From positions 1 to 21,385 of the forward strand of contig APFI01000133.1 in the NCBI GenBank assembly GCA_000403945.1: a DNA stretch of 21,385 bases, given 5' to 3'. The notes beneath the pieces were generated by a model. It had not been told where the DNA came from and ran no database searches. It worked only from the letters and a program-made list of their open reading frames with translations. Position 1 is the first letter of the stretch. Each line of letters begins with the position of its first letter. Shown in pieces: positions 7,046-15,510 of the stretch. The translations under genes and the position numbers were made by a program. The stretch comes from Desulfovibrio sp. Dsv1. Lineage in GTDB: Bacteria; Desulfobacterota; Desulfovibrionia; Desulfovibrionales; Desulfovibrionaceae.

Positions 7046-8359
7046 GTGCGCATCCTTGTGATCGGTTCCGGTGGGCGCGAGCACGCCCTGGTCTGGAAAT
7101 TTCGCCAGAGCCCGCGGGTCAGTGAAATTTTCGTGGCGCCCGGCAACGGCGGCACGTGCGGTGAGGGGGCGACCAACATACCGGTGGCCGTTGACGACCT
7201 GAACGCTCTTGTGGCCCTGGCCCGTCGGGAAAAGATCGATCTGGTGGTGCCCGGCCCCGAACTGCCGCTGACGCTGGGCATCGTGGACCGTATGCGCGAA
7301 GCGGGCATCGCCTGCTTCGGCCCGGACGCCTATTGCGCGCGCCTGGAAGGCAGCAAGGCCTTCGCCAAGAAAATCATGGACCGGGCCGAAGTGTCCACAG
7401 CCCGTTACGCGGTTTTCAGCGATCCGGAAATGGCCAAAAACCATGTTGTCAGGATGGGCGCGCCCCTAGTGGTCAAGGCCGACGGCCTGGCCTCGGGCAA
7501 GGGCGTGATGGTTGCCGGGAATTCACAGGAAGCCCTGCAGTTCGTAAGTGACATCATGAACGCCAGAGCCTTCGGCGCGGCGGGCGACTGCGTGGTGCTG
7601 GAGGAATGCCTGGTGGGAGAGGAGGCATCCTTCCTCTGTTTCTGCGACGGCGAGCGGGCCGTGCCCCTGCCCTCGGCCCAGGACCACAAGGCCGCCTGGG
7701 ACGGCGACAAGGGTCCCAATACGGGCGGCATGGGGGCTTACAGTCCCGCGCCGGTGCTGTCCGACGACCAGCTGGAGGAAATGGCCGATCTGACCATTCG
7801 GCCCATTCTCAGGGAAATGGCCAGGAACGGCCACCCTTTTGTGGGCGTGCTTTACGCGGGCCTGATGCTCACCGCCGACGGCCCCAGGGTGCTGGAGTAC
7901 AACGTCCGTTTCGGCGATCCGGAGTGCCAGCCCCTGCTGGCTCGTCTGGAGGGGGATCTGGCCCAGGTCATGCTGGATTGCGTCAACGGCAAACTGGACC
8001 CGGCCAGCCTCGGCTACAGCGCGCATACCGCGCTGGGCGTGGTGCTTACGGCCAAGGGCTATCCGCGCGCGTACCCCAAGGGCATGGTCATCAAGGGCAT
8101 TGAAGAGGCTGAGGCTCTGCCCGGCGTCAAGGTTTTCCACAGCGGCACGGTTGTCAAGGATCGGGTGCTGGTCTCCAGCGGCGGGCGCGTGCTCTGCGTC
8201 ACGGCTCTGGGTGATGATCTGCCCGCAGCCAGGAAAATCGCCTACGCGGCTCTGGGAAAAATCCAAATGCCGGATGGCTTTTATCGTACGGATATCGGCG
8301 GCAAGGGCATCCGCCGTCTGGCGGGGCAGTCCGGGGCGTCCGACAACTCCGGCAAGTAG
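7046..8359 (+). CDS. purD: Phosphoribosylamine-glycine ligase PurD (GAR synthetase)
   Basis: Second step of purine synthesis: ATP-dependent joining of glycine to phosphoribosylamine. The 437-residue ATP-grasp enzyme is full length and shows its markers in order: GSGGREHAL at the N-terminus (8-16), VVKADGLASGKGV (about residue 150, ATP-binding), DHKAAWDGDKGPNTGGMGAYSP (about residue 213) and VLEYNVRFGDPECQ with metal-binding Glu and Asn. It starts at GTG 7046 with AGGAGG five bases upstream; the next Met codons would remove the nucleotide-fold strand. It is followed after 48 bases by purE, and the pair ends at a clear hairpin terminator, so they form a two-gene purine operon. Confidence 0.97.
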   Translation: MRILVIGSGGREHALVWKFRQSPRVSEIFVAPGNGGTCGEGATNIPVAVDDLNALVALARREKIDLVVPGPELPLTLGIVDRMREAGIACFGPDAYCARLEGSKAFAKKIMDRAEVSTARYAVFSDPEMAKNHVVRMGAPLVVKADGLASGKGVMVAGNSQEALQFVSDIMNARAFGAAGDCVVLEECLVGEEASFLCFCDGERAVPLPSAQDHKAAWDGDKGPNTGGMGAYSPAPVLSDDQLEEMADLTIRPILREMARNGHPFVGVLYAGLMLTADGPRVLEYNVRFGDPECQPLLARLEGDLAQVMLDCVNGKLDPASLGYSAHTALGVVLTAKGYPRAYPKGMVIKGIEEAEALPGVKVFHSGTVVKDRVLVSSGGRVLCVTALGDDLPAARKIAYAALGKIQMPDGFYRTDIGGKGIRRLAGQSGASDNSGK

Positions 8360-8407
8360 GCCCCGCAGGGGAACCAGAGCAATCGCTGAAGCAAACAAGG
8401 GATAATC

Positions 8408-8905
8408 ATGGCGCATGTTGTTATTTTGATGGGGTCCAAATCCGATGAGGAAAAAGTCAGCCCCTGTGTGGATGTTTTGAAAAGCCTGGGTATTGACTAT
8501 GTGTTTACCGTGAGTTCGGCCCACCGCACGCCGGAACGCACCGAAGCCCTGGTGCGCGACGAGGAAGCCAGGGGCGCGCGGGTTTTCATCTGCGCCGCCG
8601 GTATGGCCGCGCATCTGGCCGGGGCCGTGGCCGCGCGCACCAGCAGGCCGGTGATTGGCATCCCGGTGTCCGGCGGCGGGCTGGCCGGTATGGACGCGCT
8701 TTTCTCCACCGTGCAGATGCCCCCCGGCTTCCCGGTGGCCACGGTGGCTCTGGACAAAGCCGGAGCGCGCAACGCGGCATGGCTGGCCGCCCAGATTCTG
8801 GCTGTGGCCGATCCCGCCTTGCAGAAAAAAATTGAGGCGGTCCGCGCCAAAATGCGCACCGACGTGGAAAAGGCCGGAGAAGAGATCAGCAAAAAATACA
8901 CCTGA
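8408..8905 (+). CDS. purE: 5-(carboxyamino)imidazole ribonucleotide mutase PurE
   Basis: Makes 4-carboxy-AIR in the purine pathway, either by rearranging N5-CAIR (class I, with PurK) or by direct carboxylation of AIR (class II). At 165 residues it has the normal length and the key motifs: GSKSD (9-13), SAHRTP (37-42, with the catalytic His) and AGMAAHLAG (64-72), then [30 protein letters not shown]. No purK is visible, so the class remains open. The ATG at 8408 is supported by a modest AAGGG. It is the second gene of the purD-purE pair. Confidence 0.96.
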   Translation: MAHVVILMGSKSDEEKVSPCVDVLKSLGIDYVFTVSSAHRTPERTEALVRDEEARGARVFICAAGMAAHLAGAVAARTSRPVIGIPVSGGGLAGMDALFSTVQMPPGFPVATVALDKAGARNAAWLAAQILAVADPALQKKIEAVRAKMRTDVEKAGEEISKKYT

Positions 8906-8930
8906 GCGCGAAACGCGGATGTATGTATGA

Positions 8931-8967
8931 AAAGGCTCTCCGGAGAACGTGCTCGCCGGAGGCCTTT
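8931..8967. terminator. Terminator between purE and the convergent zinc-ribbon gene
   Basis: AAAGGC-T-CTCCGG (8931-8943) pairs with CCGGAGGCCTTT (8956-8967), 12 pairs with one bulged T and a 12-base loop. The A and T flanks let it work in both directions, fitting its place between two gene 3' ends. Confidence 0.75.
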
Positions 8968-8990
8968 CTGTCGTCATGGCAGGGGTGGGT

Positions 8991-9293
8991 TCAGGCCGTG
9001 CCGTAACACGGGGGACGGCACGTTTCCGTCCCGGCGCTGACCCGGAAAATCTGGACCGTGTACTGGCCCTTGCCGCCGCACATGGGACAGCCGTCCGTGA
9101 CCAGCAGGCAGGATGCATCCAGTTCCAGCGGGTCGATGCCCGCCTGTTCCAGAATGCGGGTGGCCCGGCCCTGTCCCCACATAACGGGGGAACCGCAGCG
9201 GCCGCATTCCACATAGAGCATCTCGGGGTCATAGCCCTTGGGCGCGAAGGGCCCCGGCTCGGCGTGCGTGATGATGGTGCTTGTATTGCGCAT
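8991..9293 (-). CDS. Small four-cysteine zinc-ribbon-like protein
   Basis: A 100-residue protein of unknown function. The ATG at 9293 is chosen because GGAGA lies a few bases upstream and the longer upstream frame reads as non-coding. It carries two CxxC knuckles, CGRC and CPMC, about 41 residues apart, the second followed by GGKGQ as in DnaJ-type zinc fingers. A final CRPPC sits near the C-terminus. This pattern suggests zinc binding and perhaps a structural or RNA/protein contact role, but no family is recognised. It is monocistronic, divergent from mutL and convergent with purE. Confidence 0.75.
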   Translation of the reverse strand: MRNTSTIITHAEPGPFAPKGYDPEMLYVECGRCGSPVMWGQGRATRILEQAGIDPLELDASCLLVTDGCPMCGGKGQYTVQIFRVSAGTETCRPPCYGTA

Positions 9294-9362
9294 GATATTC
9301 TCCCGGCAGGCGGCGTGCGCAAGAAACCGTATGGCGTGGCGCAATTTCCGCCTTCCTCTTTC

Positions 9363-9390
9363 AAAATAAGCACGCCGCGCAGCAAGGCAA
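9363..9390 (-). promoter_or_regulatory. Putative promoter for the zinc-ribbon-like gene
   Basis: On the minus strand TTGCCT (9390-9385) and TATTTT (9368-9363) are 16 bases apart, each matching consensus at 4 of 6. It gives a leader of about 63 bases. Confidence 0.3.
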
Positions 9391-9417
9391 GTGCGCGGAA
9401 CCGGCCGCTGTGACGGC

Positions 9418-9446
9418 TTGCGTTGCGGAGATGAGCCGACTACACT
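9418..9446 (+). promoter_or_regulatory. Putative promoter for mutL
   Basis: TTGCGT (9418-9423), a 17-base spacer and TACACT (9441-9446). The -10 ends exactly six bases before the ATG at 9453, so the expected start of transcription is the start codon itself. Confidence 0.4.
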
Positions 9447-9452
9447 GGCTTT

Positions 9453-11405
9453 ATGTCTGAAACTGTGCGTCATATCCGTTTATTACCGCCTGAGTTGCGC
9501 AATCAGATCGCGGCTGGCGAAGTGGTGGAGCGCCCGGCCAGCGTGCTCAAGGAGCTGGTGGAAAACAGCCTGGACGCCGAGGCCGTCCGCGTGGACGTGC
9601 GCCTGGACAATGGCGGCCAGAGCCTGATCCGCGTGCAGGACGACGGCTGCGGCATCGCCGCCGGAGAATTGGAGCTTTCCGTCACGCGCCATGCCACCAG
9701 CAAGATCACCAGCATGGATGATCTGGAGCGTATCCGTTCTTACGGCTTCCGGGGCGAGGCTTTGCCGAGCATTGCCTCGGTTTCCCGCTTCCGCATTGTT
9801 TCGGCATGCGGAAACGCGGCCCACTGTGTGGAAGTGGAACACGGCCGTCTGCTGTCGTCAAGCCCGGCGGCGCTGCACAAGGGCACTATTGTGGAGGTGC
9901 GCGATCTTTTTTCCAATATACCCGCCCGTCTCAAATTTTTAAAGACCCCGGCCACGGAATTCAAGCGCGCCCAGGACTGGTTGGCGCGTCTGGCCCTGGC
10001 CCGCGCGGATGTGGGGTTCAGCCTGCATTCCGGCGAGCGGAAGGTTCTGCATTTTCTACCGGGCCAGACCCTGCGCGACCGCCTGATCCTGCTCTGGCCC
10101 CGCCTGATTGTGGATGCCCTGCGCCCCTTTGAGGGCGAGCGCCACGGCATCCGCGCGCACGGTCTGGCGGCGCTGCCCACAGTGAGCCAGCCGCGCGGGG
10201 ACCGCATCCTGCTGTTCGTCAACAGCCGCCCGGTGACGGACAAGCGCCTGCTGGCCGCGGTGCGCGAAGCCTACAAGGGGCGTCTGACCAGCCGCGATTA
10301 TCCGCAGGTGGCGCTTTTTGTGGACATGGACCCGCGCGAGGTGGATATCAACGTGCATCCGGCCAAATCCGAGGTGCGTTTCCGGGATGAATCGGCGGTC
10401 TTTTCCGCCTGTCTGCACGCCGTGCAAAGCGCGCTGACCACATCTTTCACGGCGGCTCTGAAAGGCTCTGATGCTGATCCCGCCAGATTTGCGGACGGAC
10501 CGCTGTTTCTCGCGCCGGAGGCCGCCGGAGAACGCTTCGTCCCGAAACCGGCCGCTCCCCGGCCACAGGGCTTCTGGGGCCGTCTGGACAATCCTCCGCT
10601 GCTGGCCCGTCCGGAAACTCCGGTCAGCACGTATGCCCCGGCCGAGGGCTGGCGGGTGAGTGCGCCCGCCGGTCAGGATGCGGCCCCGCACATCTTCGCG
10701 CCCATCGAGGAAGACGTTGCGCCTTATGGTCCGCGCGCAGCGCAATCTTTTCCACCCGAGGGCGGGGCTGCTCCCGCTTCCATGCCGGAACCGGCGGACG
10801 CGCCCGGGGCCGCCCTTGAAAACGCGCCGGGGCTGCGGGAGCGCGCCCTCTTGCGGATCGGCCCCTTCGCTTATCTGGGCCAGACGGCTGACACCTATCT
10901 GATTCTGCGCGACAACGAGGGCGCGCTGCTTCTGCTGGACCAGCACGCCGCGCATGAGCGAGTCTTGTACGCGCGCATGCGCCGGGGCGGATTTGCGGGC
11001 ACGGGCCAGTGTCTGGCTCTGCCTCTGGAACTCAACCTACATCCGGCGGAGCGGGAGCGTTTTCAGGAATTGCGCGACCGCCTGGAAAGCCTGGGGTTCA
11101 TTTTGGAATGCACGGGCGACGCGCTGCTGGTGCGGGCCATGCCGCCCATGCTCTCGCGCGCCGAGGCCCGCGATTTTCTGCGCGAGGCTCTGGCCGGGCG
11201 CAAGGACGATCTGGCGGGCATGTTCATTTCCATGTCCTGCAAAGGGGCCATCAAGGCCGGACAACGCCTCACGGACGATGAGGCCGCCGGGCTGCTGCGT
11301 CAGTGGCTGGCCGTTCCGGAACGCGAATATTGCCCCCACGGCCGCCCCTGCGTGTTGCGCTGGGACGCGGCGGCACTGGAAAAGCTCTTCAAGCGCCGGC
11401 AGTGA
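9453..11405 (+). CDS. mutL: DNA mismatch repair protein MutL
   Basis: ATP-driven matchmaker of mismatch repair, 650 residues. The GHKL ATPase occupies about residues 1-330: [45 protein letters not shown] and [19 protein letters not shown] low-complexity Pro/Ala linker (about 330-460) leads to the C-terminal dimerisation domain. That domain resembles the endonuclease type, with DQHAAHE from residue 496, SCKGAIKA and CPHGRP near the end. In the DQHA(X)2E(X)4E nuclease motif the final Glu is replaced by Ala507. No close Shine-Dalgarno is seen; GGAG at 9427-9430 is too far, so translation may be leaderless. No mutS lies nearby. The gene converges with the 11435-13635 operon. Confidence 0.97.
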   Translation: MSETVRHIRLLPPELRNQIAAGEVVERPASVLKELVENSLDAEAVRVDVRLDNGGQSLIRVQDDGCGIAAGELELSVTRHATSKITSMDDLERIRSYGFRGEALPSIASVSRFRIVSACGNAAHCVEVEHGRLLSSSPAALHKGTIVEVRDLFSNIPARLKFLKTPATEFKRAQDWLARLALARADVGFSLHSGERKVLHFLPGQTLRDRLILLWPRLIVDALRPFEGERHGIRAHGLAALPTVSQPRGDRILLFVNSRPVTDKRLLAAVREAYKGRLTSRDYPQVALFVDMDPREVDINVHPAKSEVRFRDESAVFSACLHAVQSALTTSFTAALKGSDADPARFADGPLFLAPEAAGERFVPKPAAPRPQGFWGRLDNPPLLARPETPVSTYAPAEGWRVSAPAGQDAAPHIFAPIEEDVAPYGPRAAQSFPPEGGAAPASMPEPADAPGAALENAPGLRERALLRIGPFAYLGQTADTYLILRDNEGALLLLDQHAAHERVLYARMRRGGFAGTGQCLALPLELNLHPAERERFQELRDRLESLGFILECTGDALLVRAMPPMLSRAEARDFLREALAGRKDDLAGMFISMSCKGAIKAGQRLTDDEAAGLLRQWLAVPEREYCPHGRPCVLRWDAAALEKLFKRRQ

Positions 11406-11434
11406 GTCCGGCGGGAGCCTTTTGCTCCGATAGC

Positions 11435-11779
11435 TCAATGCCCGGAATAATCCAGCACGTTATTCAGCGGCGCCGATCTGCTACGGATGCGGCCCTGCTC
11501 GAAGACATGGCGAATGAGCCGCCAGTTTTCCAGGTCCAGCACGTCCAGCTTGCCCTGATGTTCCGGCCGCAGACGCCGTTTCAGGGCTTCCAGCGTTTCA
11601 TCCACGGGAAAATAGACGCCCTCAAAGGAAAAACGGGCCATATCCCCCGCGCGGCAGAGCACGGGCTCGTCCGCGTCGTCGGGCATGGCCCAGGCGCAGG
11701 CCACTTCCAGATCGGCGTAGAATGCGTCTGAAACAGGATAGATATGGCCGTAGACCTTGAGCAGAGGGTCGCCATTCAC
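11435..11779 (-). CDS. Conserved-looking protein of unknown function
   Basis: A 114-residue soluble protein without signal peptide or recognised domain. It is acidic at the start (DDADEP), has several aromatic residues (VYGHIYPVSDAFYADLEVACAW) and ends in WRLIRHVFEQGRIRSRSAPLNNVLDYSGH. Its ATG overlaps the stop of the TPR gene by four bases (ATGA, 11776-11779), so it is translationally coupled and real. It is the last gene of the lipoprotein-TPR operon. Its cytoplasmic location contrasts with its exported partners. Confidence 0.75.
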   Translation of the reverse strand: MNGDPLLKVYGHIYPVSDAFYADLEVACAWAMPDDADEPVLCRAGDMARFSFEGVYFPVDETLEALKRRLRPEHQGKLDVLDLENWRLIRHVFEQGRIRSRSAPLNNVLDYSGH

Positions 11780-13026
11780 GGCGTGGATTCCCCGGAGGCG
11801 CCGGTTTCGCGCGAACCGGCGCCTTTGGCTGTGACGGAAGATTCACCGGCGGGCGTGGCGAAAAAGGACGGCGGCAGAGTGGCGGGCGCGGGCCGCGCTG
11901 GGGCCGCCGCTGCGCCGGTCCGGCAGTAGTTCTGCGTACGGGCCACGGCCAAGCCTTCACAGTCACCCAGGCCGCAGGCATCCGCGAAGTCGGCGCACAT
12001 GCCCGGATAGTCGCGGCGCAGCATACGCACCGCGCCGCGCGCCCGCAGCCGCCGGGCCAATTCCGCGCCCTGGGGGGCCGGACCGGACCGGACGTTGAGG
12101 GCCGCGTTAAGATCGTCCTCGGCCAGAGCCAGTTGTTGCAACCGCCAATGGGCTAGGGCGCGAATATAGCGGGCTCTGCTCAGACCGGGAGAAAGGCGCA
12201 GGGCTTCCGTGCAGGATTCCAGGCTTTGCTGGGGCAGGTTGCGCTGCAACTGGGCCTCGGCCAGAAGCAACCGGACCGTGGCGCTGCGTGGAGCCCGCGC
12301 GGCTGCCCGTTCCAGTGTGGCCAGGGCGTCGGCGTCGGTCAGCCAACCTTCGGGACTGAGATCAAGGGCGGCTTGGGCCCGCCAGAGTCCATCCAGGCGC
12401 GCGCCCATACGTTCCCAGTCTCCGGCGCGCCAGAAATCCCGTTCCGTGGAGGGAGATGCGCATGCTTCCGTTTTCGTCGCGGCATCCTCTTCAAGGTCGC
12501 CAGGCCAGTGGCGGTCCATGATTTCCAGAACGTCTCGGGTTTCGCTGATAAGCGCATGGCGCAAAAACAGTAGTTCGGGGTTGCGCAGAGCCCGGATCAG
12601 CTCTTCTCCAGCTTGGGGCCGGGGAGTCAGGCTGAGGGTCGCATGCAGCGGAGTGCCCGCGCCGGTCTCTCCGGCCTGTGGGGCGTCGGCAAGCGACGGC
12701 GCGACGGCGCGGTAGAGTTGCGCGGCCAAGGCCAGATGTTCCGCAGGAGACACGCCCATGCGGATCGCCCGCCGCCGGGGAAAGGCGGCGGCGGCGCGGC
12801 GCAGTGCGTTAAGCCAGGCTGTGGCCCTGGCGTGCGCCCAAGCCGCGCCGCAGGGTACCGGCGGGGTCACGCGGCGCATCTCCACTTCGATGACAGTGGT
12901 CAGCTCCAGCACCGGCGCGGGCGTGGAATCAACGGCGACGTCCGCAGGTCCGGCCCACGCACAGAGCGACGTCCAGAAACACAGGATCAGCGCGAGACCC
13001 GCAAACCCGAAACGCGGGGCCATCAT
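11776..13026 (-). CDS. Exported TPR-repeat protein
   Basis: A 416-residue protein with a signal peptide (hydrophobic LALILCFWTSLCAWA, cleaved near AGPAD). After a variable middle region, residues about 235-350 read as tetratricopeptide helices: TLERAAARAPRSATVRLLLAEAQLQ, then SLESCTEALRLSPGLSRARYIRALAHW and LALAEDDLNAAL. A cysteine-rich stretch (CADFADACGLGDCEG) follows and resembles a Sel1/TPR capping helix. The C-terminus is Pro/Ala-rich. Such proteins serve as periplasmic scaffolds. Start: two ATGs in tandem (13026, 13023), no strong ribosome site; it begins six bases after the upstream lipoprotein gene stops, so coupling is likely. Exact partner unknown. Confidence 0.8.
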   Translation of the reverse strand: MMAPRFGFAGLALILCFWTSLCAWAGPADVAVDSTPAPVLELTTVIEVEMRRVTPPVPCGAAWAHARATAWLNALRRAAAAFPRRRAIRMGVSPAEHLALAAQLYRAVAPSLADAPQAGETGAGTPLHATLSLTPRPQAGEELIRALRNPELLFLRHALISETRDVLEIMDRHWPGDLEEDAATKTEACASPSTERDFWRAGDWERMGARLDGLWRAQAALDLSPEGWLTDADALATLERAAARAPRSATVRLLLAEAQLQRNLPQQSLESCTEALRLSPGLSRARYIRALAHWRLQQLALAEDDLNAALNVRSGPAPQGAELARRLRARGAVRMLRRDYPGMCADFADACGLGDCEGLAVARTQNYCRTGAAAAPARPAPATLPPSFFATPAGESSVTAKGAGSRETGASGESTP

Positions 13027-13032
13027 GACAGC

Positions 13033-13635
13033 CTATTTTTTGGCATGGATGGTCTGCGCGATCTTCTGGGCCATGGGCTTCACCAGATCCCGCAGGGTTT
13101 CCAGCATGAGGTTTTCCGCAGCAGCGCCCGAGGGCAGGCCGGTGCGGCTCTGGCTGGCGTTGAGCGACTCGCGCAGCATGCGTCCTTGGCGGTTGGCCAG
13201 CACATAATTGACCCGCAGGTTGGTGGAGAGGTCCGTGGTCGAGGTTTCACGCAACCATGCCTCGTCCACCTGACCGGTGACCAGATAGTCGGGGTTGCCG
13301 CTGCGCGCCTGGTTCACGTTGAGAGCGAAGGTGACTTGCATGCCGTTGCGGGCCAGCTCGTCGGCCAGCGCCCGGCTGATCCACTGAGCCACGTCGTCAC
13401 CGGTCACAAAGGCGCTCTTGTCGCGGCGCACGCCCAGGGCGGACTGATCCTGACGCTTGTCGGCAAAGGTCACCACGCTGACGCGCGGGGCGTTGGGAGC
13501 CGGCAGCACGGAGACGTCCAGCGGTGGCGGGGGCAGCAGGCGCACATTGTTGCTGGGCCCGCAGGCCGAAAACAGCAGGGCTGCCAGCAGACCGGACAGC
13601 AGAACGACAGTGACGTTACGGCGGGAATGTTTCAT
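13033..13635 (-). CDS. YajG-like lipoprotein
   Basis: A 200-residue predicted lipoprotein with a short basic start, a hydrophobic stretch and the lipobox LFSAC (Cys25). Asn, not Asp, is found shortly after the Cys, so an outer-membrane location is plausible. The mature part ([50 protein letters not shown], then [12 protein letters not shown]) resembles the YajG family of small lipoproteins, whose function is unsettled. It is the first gene of the three-gene minus-strand operon, followed six bases later by the TPR gene. A -35/-10 pair with ideal spacing lies upstream. Confidence 0.8.
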   Translation of the reverse strand: MKHSRRNVTVVLLSGLLAALLFSACGPSNNVRLLPPPPLDVSVLPAPNAPRVSVVTFADKRQDQSALGVRRDKSAFVTGDDVAQWISRALADELARNGMQVTFALNVNQARSGNPDYLVTGQVDEAWLRETSTTDLSTNLRVNYVLANRQGRMLRESLNASQSRTGLPSGAAAENLMLETLRDLVKPMAQKIAQTIHAKK

Positions 13636-13686
13636 GGCGGCCTCGCGGGGTTCGGAAAAGTTCCAAAATTTTTATGATATTCTTTA

Positions 13687-13715
13687 TATATATCCGGAAA
13701 ACGGGTGTCTTGCAA
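13687..13715 (-). promoter_or_regulatory. Promoter for the lipoprotein operon
   Basis: On the minus strand TTGCAA (13715-13710), 17 bases, then TATATA (13692-13687). This is the best-formed promoter in the window. The palindromic -35 TTGCAA is also used by the divergent serS candidate. Confidence 0.5.
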
Positions 13716-13738
13716 GGCGATGCTCCCCATGCTACACG
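13710..13738 (+). promoter_or_regulatory. Putative promoter for serS
   Basis: The same TTGCAA (13710-13715) read on the plus strand, 17 bases, then TACACG (13733-13738) with an upstream TG at 13730-13731, an extended -10. It would give a leader of about 48 bases. Confidence 0.35.
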
Positions 13739-13792
13739 CTTTGCCGGATTTCCCGATTTGACGCGTCACGAGGGCGCGGCGCAGGAGAGGTT

Positions 13793-15067
13793 ATGATTGA
13801 TCTCAAACTGGTGCAGAAACAGCCGGAAGTGCTGGCCAAGGCCTTGGCCGACCGGCATTCGGAACTGGACGTCAATGAATTTCTAAGTCTGGACGCCCGC
13901 CGCCGGGCCCTGCTTGCGGAAGTGGAAAGCCTCAGGAACCGGCGCAACACCGCCTCCGGCCAGGTGGCAACCCTGAGGCGCGAGGGCAAGGACGCCGCTC
14001 CTCTGCGGGCCGAACTGGGCGGTCTTTCGGACCGCATCAAGGAACTGGATGGCCAGACCGCCCAGGCCAGGGCCGATGTGGAAGCGTGGCTCATGCGCGT
14101 ACCCAACATTCCGGACGCCTCCGTGCCTGTGGGCCGGGACGAGACGGAAAACGTGGAAGTGGCCCGCTGGGGAAGGCCGCGCGCCTTCGACTTTCCGGCG
14201 CGGGAACATGGCGATCTGGGCACGGCCCTGGGGGGGCTGGATTTCGAGCGCGCCGCGCGCCTCACGGGCAGCCGTTTTGTGGTTTCCCTGGGCTGGGCCG
14301 CGCGCCTGGAACGGGCTCTGGTCAACTTTTTCCTCGACCGGCACACCCGGCATGAGGACTACATTGAAGTCAGCCCGCCCTATATGGTCAACCGGGCCAC
14401 CATGACCGGCACGGGCCAGTTGCCCAAGTTCGAGGAAGACCTCTTCAAGCTGCGCGAGTGGGAATATTACTTGATCCCCACCGCCGAGGTGCCGTTGACC
14501 AATCTGCACGCGGGCGAGGCGCTCGACGAAGCCGACCTGCCGCGCGCCTACTGCGCGGCCACGCCCTGCTTCCGCTCCGAAGCGGGCAGCGCGGGCAAGG
14601 ACACGCGCGGCATCATCCGCATGCACCAGTTTACCAAGGTGGAGATGGTCCGCTTCGCCCATCCGGACGACAGTTTCAACCAGCTGGAGCTGATGTGCGG
14701 CCATGCCCGACAGCTGCTGGAACTGCTGGAACTGCCCTACCGGGTCATCACGCTCTGCACCGGCGACATGGGCTTCGGATCGGCCAAGACCTACGACGTG
14801 GAAGTATGGCTGCCCGCGCAGAACACCTACCGCGAGATTTCCTCCTGCTCCAACTGCATTGATTTCCAGGCCCGGCGCGCGGACATCCGCTTCAAGCCCA
14901 AGGGGGGCAAGACGGCGTTCGTCCACACCCTCAACGGCTCGGGTCTGCCCACGGGCCGCACCATCGCCGCCATTCTGGAGAACGGCCAGCAAAAGGACGG
15001 CAGCGTGGTCCTGCCGAAAGCGCTGGTGCCCTATATGGATGGGGCGGAGGTTATTGAACCGCGCTGA
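13793..15067 (+). CDS. serS: Serine-tRNA ligase
   Basis: Charges tRNA-Ser with serine in the cytoplasm. I start at ATG 13793, giving 424 residues, the usual size, because AGGAGAGG lies directly before it; the upstream open frame is spurious. The N-terminal antiparallel coiled-coil arm (about 1-110) is followed by the class II core: motif 2 [25 protein letters not shown], the [15 protein letters not shown] segment, and motif 3 [23 protein letters not shown]. It is divergent from the lipoprotein operon and appears monocistronic. Confidence 0.97.
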   Translation: MIDLKLVQKQPEVLAKALADRHSELDVNEFLSLDARRRALLAEVESLRNRRNTASGQVATLRREGKDAAPLRAELGGLSDRIKELDGQTAQARADVEAWLMRVPNIPDASVPVGRDETENVEVARWGRPRAFDFPAREHGDLGTALGGLDFERAARLTGSRFVVSLGWAARLERALVNFFLDRHTRHEDYIEVSPPYMVNRATMTGTGQLPKFEEDLFKLREWEYYLIPTAEVPLTNLHAGEALDEADLPRAYCAATPCFRSEAGSAGKDTRGIIRMHQFTKVEMVRFAHPDDSFNQLELMCGHARQLLELLELPYRVITLCTGDMGFGSAKTYDVEVWLPAQNTYREISSCSNCIDFQARRADIRFKPKGGKTAFVHTLNGSGLPTGRTIAAILENGQQKDGSVVLPKALVPYMDGAEVIEPR

Positions 15068-15510
15068 ACGCCGCGACAGCCAGATGCGGCGGCAAGGGCG
15101 GAAACTGCGTTTTTGACTGGATGAGCCTTTGACTGCTTGAGCTTTCCGCATTTTTTTCAAGAGCATTCCGTTTCGGGTTCTGTGTATAAAAACGATTTTT
15201 TCTTCCCTGGACCATGTGCGCCATCAGGCGCTTGCTGTCCAGTGCGTGAACTGTCCATTGTGCTCCGTCAGGCGGGCGCGCGACATGGCACTCTGCCGCC
15301 GCGTGGAAAAATTCCTGTGACGATGGAGGCTGAGGAATTCTGCCACAATTTCTCCTTCAAGGCATCCCCATGCCGTTGTCATGCGAACAAAAAAATCGGC
15401 AATTGCTGGACATTTCACCGTTTTTGGGGAAAAATAAGAGAATGCGATCCTGTTGCCGCAAAGTCCCGCAAAACGCGCGGGCGCGCGGCGCTGACAGGAA
15501 GAGTGCGCGG
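15068..15510. other. Non-coding gap between serS and the aspartase gene
   Basis: No gene I can support. It holds an imperfect tandem 16-base repeat (15112-15127 and 15128-15143), a terminator-like long hairpin at 15098-15157, and an AT-rich patch (15150-15200). The latter part probably contains the aspartase promoter but no -35/-10 pair with good spacing was found. A short minus-strand frame with AAGGAG then GTG within 15224-15350 is possible but unconvincing. Confidence 0.5.
15098..15157 (+). terminator. Possible serS terminator with a long loop
   Basis: GCGGAAA (15098-15104) pairs with TTTCCGC (15143-15149), followed by A and seven T residues. The 38-base loop is long for an intrinsic terminator and contains most of the tandem repeat, so support is moderate. 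Confidence 0.35.

Noticed and set aside
7523..9385. 620-codon open frame on the minus strand across purD and purE
   Set aside because: It is opposite two unmistakable purine enzymes and has no recognisable domain.
11414..11428. Hairpin GGAGC-CTTTT-GCTCC after mutL as a terminator
   Set aside because: Only five pairs and no T run follows; too weak to call.
15369..15390. TTGT-(7)-ACAA element before the aspartase gene as an FNR/CRP-type site
   Set aside because: Odd spacing and poor match to known inverted-repeat consensus sequences.
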